Of a stretch of DNA of 64,000 bases, positions 58,378 through 64,000 are shown piece by piece (position 1 is the stretch's first letter; each line of letters opens with the position of its first letter). The notes below the pieces were generated by a model. The model saw only the letters and a program-made list of their open reading frames with translations, ran no database searches and had not been told where the DNA came from. Both the position numbers and the translations under genes were made by a program. This stretch comes from Agaricus subrufescens. Its lineage: Eukaryota > Basidiomycota > Agaricomycetes > Agaricales > Agaricaceae. The stretch lies in NCBI GenBank assembly GCA_029945375.1, contig CM057057.1, forward strand, positions 2,976,001 to 3,040,000, read 5' to 3'.

Positions 58378-59517
58378 GACCAAAAGTGCCTGGGTACATC
58401 GTGCGTGCAAAGGCTCTCTCTTTTATGCATCCGATCTGGCCATCAGAGCCGGCTGGAAGAACTGACAATGAATATTGATATTGAACGGAGATACCTAATC
58501 GGAACAAGAGCGATTCTCCCATGGGGCCAGCATGCAGGTGGTTTCTTTTGGGTTTCTCCACAGTTTCTTGTTGCCGGAAATACTTTGTCCTGTTATTGGC
58601 TAAGAGCATGAACCAGACAGCTGAGAATAGCTCGCGATCATTGCTTGTCACTGGGTTCTAGTACGATGCCACGAAGACTGCCAGAAACTTTTTGAAATTT
58701 GCAAGAAGTTCTGGTGAAAAACCAGGCCAAGACGCTAGAAGAAAAACAGTGATCCACCCCTGACATAACCTATTTATAGTAAATAGTGTATCTTCACTAG
58801 TGGCCAAATTATCCCGTTAATGGCCTGTAGGGGGCATAGTTGTGGACAGGAGACATACGTATCGACAGACCATCACTTGAACAGGCTAGGCCTCAATACC
58901 CAAGGGGAGCTTGACCGCCTTTCATCTAAGAGTAATCTTCGTTCAAGCCGTTGAGTCTATTACATACCACGATCCTCGTGAGGGGCCTTTGAATCAATAG
59001 ACATGGGTATAAGTATTGGCTACTCGTGGCATGTGCGTGGCAACAAGCATCAGCGTCTGACAGTCTCATGCCCAAATTCGCAACATCTAAACTTGCCGGT
59101 CACCATCAAGAAAGTGGGAAAACCGGCGCCTGTACTTCCCAACTTGTAACATCTAGTTGATATAGGAAGAGTACGAGTACTTTTGAAGGCATTCATGAAT
59201 CAATCCGCTATTTATCTACTTCAACTTTCTCTTGTTCACGTACACGGCAGCATGGAGGCCAAAAGGTGCACGGGGTTAAAGCACAACCCTGAGAGGTAAA
59301 AAGATGACAGTGGTGTCCGAATTGCTTCTGAAACCATACTAGTTATTATGATAAGCGGTAATCGGGCACAGGTGCGTGATGCGAATGGTCCCTTGCCGAC
59401 TGGGCGCTGCAAGGCGATGTTCGTCGGGCGGCAAACACCGAGAATAGTTATATTAATTACTTGCCAGCTCTTCGCCACTCCTTCAAGCTTTACCTCCCGT
59501 TCCACCACATCATCCTC
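58378..59517. promoter_or_regulatory. Long divergent promoter, glucanase B / UAP1
   Basis: 1.14 kb between two start codons. Four AGGGG/CCCCT pentamers, the stress-response element core, occur within 230 bp (58757-58761, 58829-58833, 58903-58907, 58981-58985). A TTTATAGTAAATA AT-rich patch lies near 58771. No coding frame is convincing. Confidence 0.35.
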
Positions 59518-61051
59518 ATGTCTATCGAAAATCTGCAAAAGCGGTACGAGGCCGCTGGGCAAGGCCATCTCTTCAAGTTCTGGGATGACCTCTCTCCTGC
59601 TGACCGTAAAGCACTCACCGCCCAACTCGAAGCCCTCGACATCGAGCGCGTTAATCGCGTTTACAAGAGGGCTGTCGCTTCTGAAGGTGCCGCGGATGGT
59701 TCTGCACCTCAAGCCGAGGTTATTGAGCCACTTCCGAAGGATGCCACTGACTCCGTCATCGGCAACCTTGAAAAACAACAGGAGTGGCGACGGATCGGTC
59801 TCGATGCCATTGCCCGCGGTCAAGTCGGTGTTTTGCTCATGGCCGGTGGCCAAGGTAGTCGTCTTGGCAGTGACGCACCCAAAGGATGTTATGACATCGG
59901 TCTTCCCTCTCATAAATCTCTCTTCCAGTACCAGGCCGAGCGAATTGCTCGCTTGCAACGCGTCGCTGAATTGGAAAATGGCAAGAAAGCTGGTTCTGTC
60001 ATCATCCCCTGGTACGTGATGACAAGTGGCCCTACACGCCGCAACACCGAGGATTTTTTCAACAAAAATTCCTTCTTTGGACTGAGCGCTGCCAATATCG
60101 TATTCTTTGAACAAGGTAACTTCGTTCTCACCCGAAGCCATCCCTGTTTTGATGAATCTCTGTTTAGGTACTCTCCCTTGTTTGACGATGGAAGGCAAAG
60201 TCGTTCTTGATACCCCTTCTCATGTCGCTGTCGCCCCTGATGGTAATGGTGGTGTATATGCTGCCACCCGTGCCCCCCTCACCCCCGGTAAACCTGATTC
60301 AGTCCTCTCCGATCTCGAAAAACGTGGTATCCTCTACGTTCATGCCTACTGTGTGGATAACTGCCTAGTCCGCGTGGCTGATCCAGTTTTCCTCGGCTAC
60401 GGTATTCAAAAGCAAGCCGACTGTGCTGCCAAAGTAGTCCCTAAAGCGACACCCACAGAGTCTGTTGGTGTTGTTGCTCGTCGCAACAATAAATATGGTG
60501 TCGTTGAATACTCAGAGATCTCCAAGGAGCAGGCCGAACGTCGTGACCCCGATACCGGTGAACTCGCTTTCCGAGCTGGGAATATAGCCAATCACTTCTA
60601 CACCACTTCCTTCCTCAAGCGTGTGGAAGGCTTTGAAGATCAGCTTGCCTTCCATATTGCACGCAAAAAGATCCCTCATGTTGACCTTGAATCAGGCCAG
60701 TTTATCAAGCCAAGCAAGCCTAATGGCATGAAACTCGAGATGTTCGTCTTTGACGTATTCCCTTTCACTGAGCGCTTCGCCGTTCTGGAGGTTGAACGCC
60801 GAGAAGAATTCAGCCCCTTGAAGAATGCCCCAGGCACTGGTTCTGATGATCCTGATACAAGCCGACGCGACCTGCTTGCACAACATTCTCGCTTCCTGGA
60901 ACGTGCTGGTGCGACCGTCAATCCAGACGTCTCCGTTGAATTGTCTCCTCTCGTCACATACGATGGTGAGGGTTTGCAGAGCGTCAAGGGCAAGACGCTC
61001 ACCAAGTCTGGCATGGTGACGTCTATAGAAGAGTTGGATGTTTTGGTCTAG
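59518..61051 (+). CDS. UAP1: UDP-N-acetylglucosamine pyrophosphorylase
   Basis: Forms UDP-GlcNAc from GlcNAc-1-phosphate and UTP, the precursor for chitin, N-glycans and GPI anchors (yeast Qri1/Uap1). ATG at 59518: MSIENLQKRYEAAGQGHLFK. The nucleotide loop reads VGVLLMAGGQGSRLGSDAPK with CYDIGLPSHKSLFQYQAER. WYVMTSGPTRRNTEDFF and NIVFFEQG follow. The only intron (about 60116-60168) joins to TLPCLTMEGKVVLDTPSHVA, GNGGVYAATR, then VHAYCVDNCLVRVADPVFLG, FRAGNIANHFYTTSFLKRVE and NGMKLEMFVFDVFPFTERFA. It ends SIEELDVLV, TAG at 61049-61051. All family motifs are intact. Intron-poor and strongly codon-biased to C-ending codons, suggesting high expression. Confidence 0.96.
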
Positions 61052-61256
61052 ACTTCGGACATTTACAAATTTCAATGGCATTTCAAAAGGACTTTTTTTT
61101 CAACTGGACAATTGGAATAATCACAGCATAACTTGTTAGGTTTAGTAATTCATGTAGTGGATTAGAATTGTTGTTACCTTCACGGAAATTTTGATGACTG
61201 AGTATCATCATCCGGCATCCAGATGATAAGTATCGGGTTGAACTACTCAAAAAATT

Positions 61257-63459
61257 CTAACCAGCACTATCGATACTCTTCTTAGTCTTGGGTATCCTCT
61301 TTTCCAGCTTCTCTAACTCCTCCTTGAGTGCCGCAAACTGTCGTTGAGCACGTTCTGCAGTAGGCTTTTGTTTTAACTACGCCCAAGATGGGCCCGACAT
61401 CGATGAGATTGGTCAAATAGTAAAGACAGCAGAAGGGAGAAGGACTGACTTCTTTACAGCAAGTTAGAAGTTTGTCAATGATTATATTTTTCTCAGCTTG
61501 AACTTCATCCACTTCGGCCTTTAGCTGTTGGGCCTATTTCGGAGAAGTTTGATGATTCCAACGGAGTAAATGCCATAATTTGCAAGCAAAGTATCCATAG
61601 GAAATATGAAAGGGAAAAGTGAAAGCAAAAACGAAAGTTGGGTCAATGCGCGAGATTAAAGAAGAGAGGTAGGACAGAGTCGTTTTGGAAACTATGATAT
61701 ACCTACCTCTTCATCTAGTTTATCCGCCCGATTCCGTTCATTCTGCAGCAACTGTTTGGATTCCGCTGCGCGAGCGCGGGACAGTAGAACTTCGAGCTCC
61801 TTTGAACGTATGACACACTCGAAATGTCGTTCCCTGAGCTCGTATTGCCGAAGGACATCTTTCAACCGTTCTCGAGTACTACGATGAAGTTATTTTCATC
61901 ATTAAGCAATATACTGCGGAGACTTACACGCCGTCAAAGATATCTTCTAGAGTCTTCCTGGCCCTGTGAAATGCAATAAATCTTGCTGAAAGTGTAATTC
62001 GAAAGAACGTACTCCATGGGGTTATCATTCCAATTCTTCTTGAGAGACTCTCTTCGGGGTTCCACATACTCTTCCTGTACATCGACAGTATTGGGTATTT
62101 GGTGTTCTGTTTTCTGGACAGGGGGAACGAGAAACTGGGATAACGCACCCACTCTCTGACATCCTCAGGATTCTCAGTAAGGTCCATCAATTCTACGGCC
62201 AGAATTTCGTCCTTGTCTTCGATGCCCACATCCTCCGATGTCTGATCGTCGTCGAGGGTACGACCGTTGTGGGTGAAGATAAATTGTATACTTGGCTTTG
62301 CTACTGAGGTTTGATCTTTGGTAGCCTCTACTTTTGAGATAGTGTTGGTTCCATCTACTTTCTTCCCTGGATCTTCCATTCTGTCTGTGAACGAGCGGAA
62401 CAACCGAGAGAGTTTGGTCTTGCGAGAGATCTTGAAGCATAGCTCAGCACGATAACGACAGACAAGTTTGACGACGATATCAGGCATTTCGCGGTACTTG
62501 GTATCCTGAAGTTTCGCCTTGTCATCTTGCTTAGCGAGACTATTCCGAGCTTGTAGGAGCTATGAAGTGATTGAAAAATATTGAGAACTATGAGACTGTT
62601 GAGGGAGGGACATACTTCAGTCTGCTGATCGCTGATTTCTTGCTTCAGTCCCTTGTTGTCCTCCTATATGATATGAGCGGTGTGATCTGCAAGCGGTTGC
62701 CATACGCACTCGCAGACGTTTATTCTCCTGTGGAAAAAAATAATTGAGAAAGCACAAGTAGAAAAACAATTGGCCATACTTTCTGCAACTCGCGTGCAAG
62801 CCCTTCGATCTTGGCTTTTCCTTGATTAGCCTTGGTGAGCTGGGATTTGGCTAGAAGGGAACTGAGGGGTGCATATAGTTGTGTATGGGCTGGCCGAACC
62901 TGCATCCTTGTCCTTGGTGAGTTTCTGCTTCTCTTTGGCATGATCTCGTTCTGCGCGCTTGAATTCTGCAAACTAAGATTGCGTCAAACGAATAGTTGGG
63001 GATCAGAATAACACAAGTTCTTTACAAGTTCGAAGTATTTAGCATGGATGGCATTCTCTTCCATGCCCTTGATGGACTTTTGCGCTTCCTCAGCTATATG
63101 TGCCACTCGTCAGACAGACTCCTGGAAAGCGCCTACGAAGACAGACCAAATCGCCTTTCTTCTTCCTCTTCAAGGACTTCCTCTTCCTCGAGAGCAGCTA
63201 TTCTATTCTTGACGCTCTCATACATGCTTGCGGTGTCGACGGGAGCATCATTCCGCTTCTTTCCTTTGGTCGATTGTGAGCCATTGACAGGAGTGGGTGC
63301 TGATGAGGGAGTAGTGGGTGTTCGAGGCAAAGGCTGGGAAGACGTCGGGGGAGCTGGGGGCGCCGACACGGGAGCGGGGGGAGCAGGACCTGGGGGAGGC
63401 GGTTTAGGCGGTCTGACAGACGCGTTGGGCGAGGGCTGAGCGGCGACGTTTCCGTTCAT
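61257..63459 (-). CDS. Taxilin-like coiled coil with embedded SUMO-like domain
   Basis: ATG at 63457-63459: MNGNVAAQPSPNASVRP, a Pro-rich head, then ASMYESVKNRIAALEEEEVL. Taxilin-type coil exons: AEEAQKSIKGMEENAIHAKY, AEFKRAERDHAKEKQKLTKD, GKAKIEGLARELQK, ENKRLR, EDNKGLKQEISDQQTE, LLQARNSLAKQDDKAKLQD. The same exon runs on, without a splice site, into a SUMO/Rad60-SLD-like fold (62149-62487): IVVKLVCRYRAELCFKISRK, TKLSRLFRSFTDRM, a 30-residue acidic insert, SIQFIFTHNGRTLDDDQTSE and GIEDKDEILAVELMDLTEN. After a linker exon (EEYVEPRRESLKKNWNDNPM) the taxilin coil resumes: EARKTLEDIFDG, RERLKDVLRQYELRE, HFECVIRSKELEVLLSRARA, to EKLEKRIPKTKKSIDSAG. Taxilins bind syntaxins. There is no C-terminal Gly-Gly after the SUMO-like fold, so it is not a conjugated modifier. 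Confidence 0.8.
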
Positions 63460-64000
63460 GGAGGCAACGGGGGAAAAACTAGCAAAGGCTGGGCGTCGTG
63501 CTGGGCAGGAGCTGGAGATGACGGGTGTGTGTATGTGCGCCGGGAAGTGATTGTGTTGGATTATTTTTGTCACCGGTGACTTTGGGTGATGTGAACTCTC
63601 CAAGGCCTCCCTCATCCCCAGCCGCGGCCCGCTGCCGACATTGCGGCATATGTGGTGGCGGACCCTCCCAGTGATACAGCATACGGCAACCGAGGCCCTA
63701 AGATACTGGGATCTGCGCCAACAAGCTACCAAGTCTATCATCCATCTCCCTCTCTTATCCACACTCGAGATCGCCTCCCCGGGCTGTCGAGCAAGGTAGC
63801 GGCGCCCGACTTTCTGTTAGTCCACCGACATCGAAGCGCCGTCACCGACGGTCACGTCATTGCTGGCCGTCACAACCCAGGTCGGTAACGTGACCAACGC
63901 GTCTTGCTCTGCGCGCTCTCCATATGCCCATCGGTCGGTGGTCCTCTGTCCCCTGCAGGCCCACACAGCTAACGGTCCCTTCCAGATACTTCCCCACCCG
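63460..64000. other. 5' flank of taxilin-like gene, window end
   Basis: 541 bp, rather GC-rich towards the end. Presumably promoter of the taxilin-like gene and perhaps of a gene beyond the window. A CCGGTGAC region near 63572 and several GCGCC/CCGCGG stretches are seen but no coding exon can be supported. Confidence 0.4.

Noticed and set aside
62149..62487. The SUMO-like segment as a separate gene
   Set aside because: It begins inside an exon continuous with upstream taxilin coil and has no promoter gap or stop before coil sequence resumes; a separate gene is less likely than a fusion.

Overview
This is a nuclear chromosome segment of a filamentous basidiomycete, most likely an Agaricomycete. 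The evidence is dense packing (about 28 protein genes in 64 kb), almost every gene cut by many 45-70 nt GT-AG introns, short shared promoters, and protein families read directly from the exons. No rRNA, tRNA, CRISPR array or prokaryotic-style operon was seen. Coordinates of spliced genes run from start codon to stop codon; most splice sites were assigned by eye from reading frame and family conservation.

Left part (1-17.8 kb): a NIPSNAP-like mitochondrial protein (cut by the window edge), a membrane-anchored glycosyltransferase-like protein, proteasome subunit beta-3 (PUP3), a fused MoaA-MoaC molybdenum cofactor gene (MOCS1/cnxABC type), a gene-poor 1.1 kb gap, a Thr-rich secreted protein, the EF-hand mitochondrial aspartate/glutamate carrier AGC1, tRNA m1G37 methyltransferase TRM5, a TatD/Scn1-type hydrolase, the Golgi SNARE GOS1 and an NTF2-like protein.

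Middle (17.9-49.6 kb): an Lgl/tomosyn/Sro7 exocytosis regulator that keeps an R-SNARE-like tail, a coiled-coil protein of roughly 1,500 residues, a DUF89/ARMT1-type phosphatase, a RING-H2 ubiquitin ligase, two small membrane proteins, riboflavin synthase RIB5, a disordered Ser/Pro-rich protein, class I myosin (MYO1) directly downstream of the gene for a UCS-type myosin chaperone (She4/UNC-45), TRM6, and the sorting nexin MDM1.

Right part (49.6-64 kb): the most rearranged region. A unit of about 2.1 kb carrying the mitochondrial oxaloacetate carrier OAC1 and the 3' end of an exo-beta-1,3-glucanase gene (GH5) is tandemly duplicated. Both carriers look intact; the first glucanase piece is a broken remnant. 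The promoter of the second carrier contains a 516 bp inverted-repeat element flanked by TTA, and the first copy supplies the matching empty site. Two complete GH5 glucanase genes follow, then UAP1 (UDP-GlcNAc pyrophosphorylase, chitin precursor supply). The last gene is a taxilin-like coiled-coil protein with a SUMO-like domain embedded inside the conserved coil, the most unusual protein architecture in the window.

Other points to check: two genes (PUP3, MYO1) whose first coding exon is only the ATG, and a MOCS1 intron whose retention would restore the catalytic Gly-Gly end of the MoaA half.
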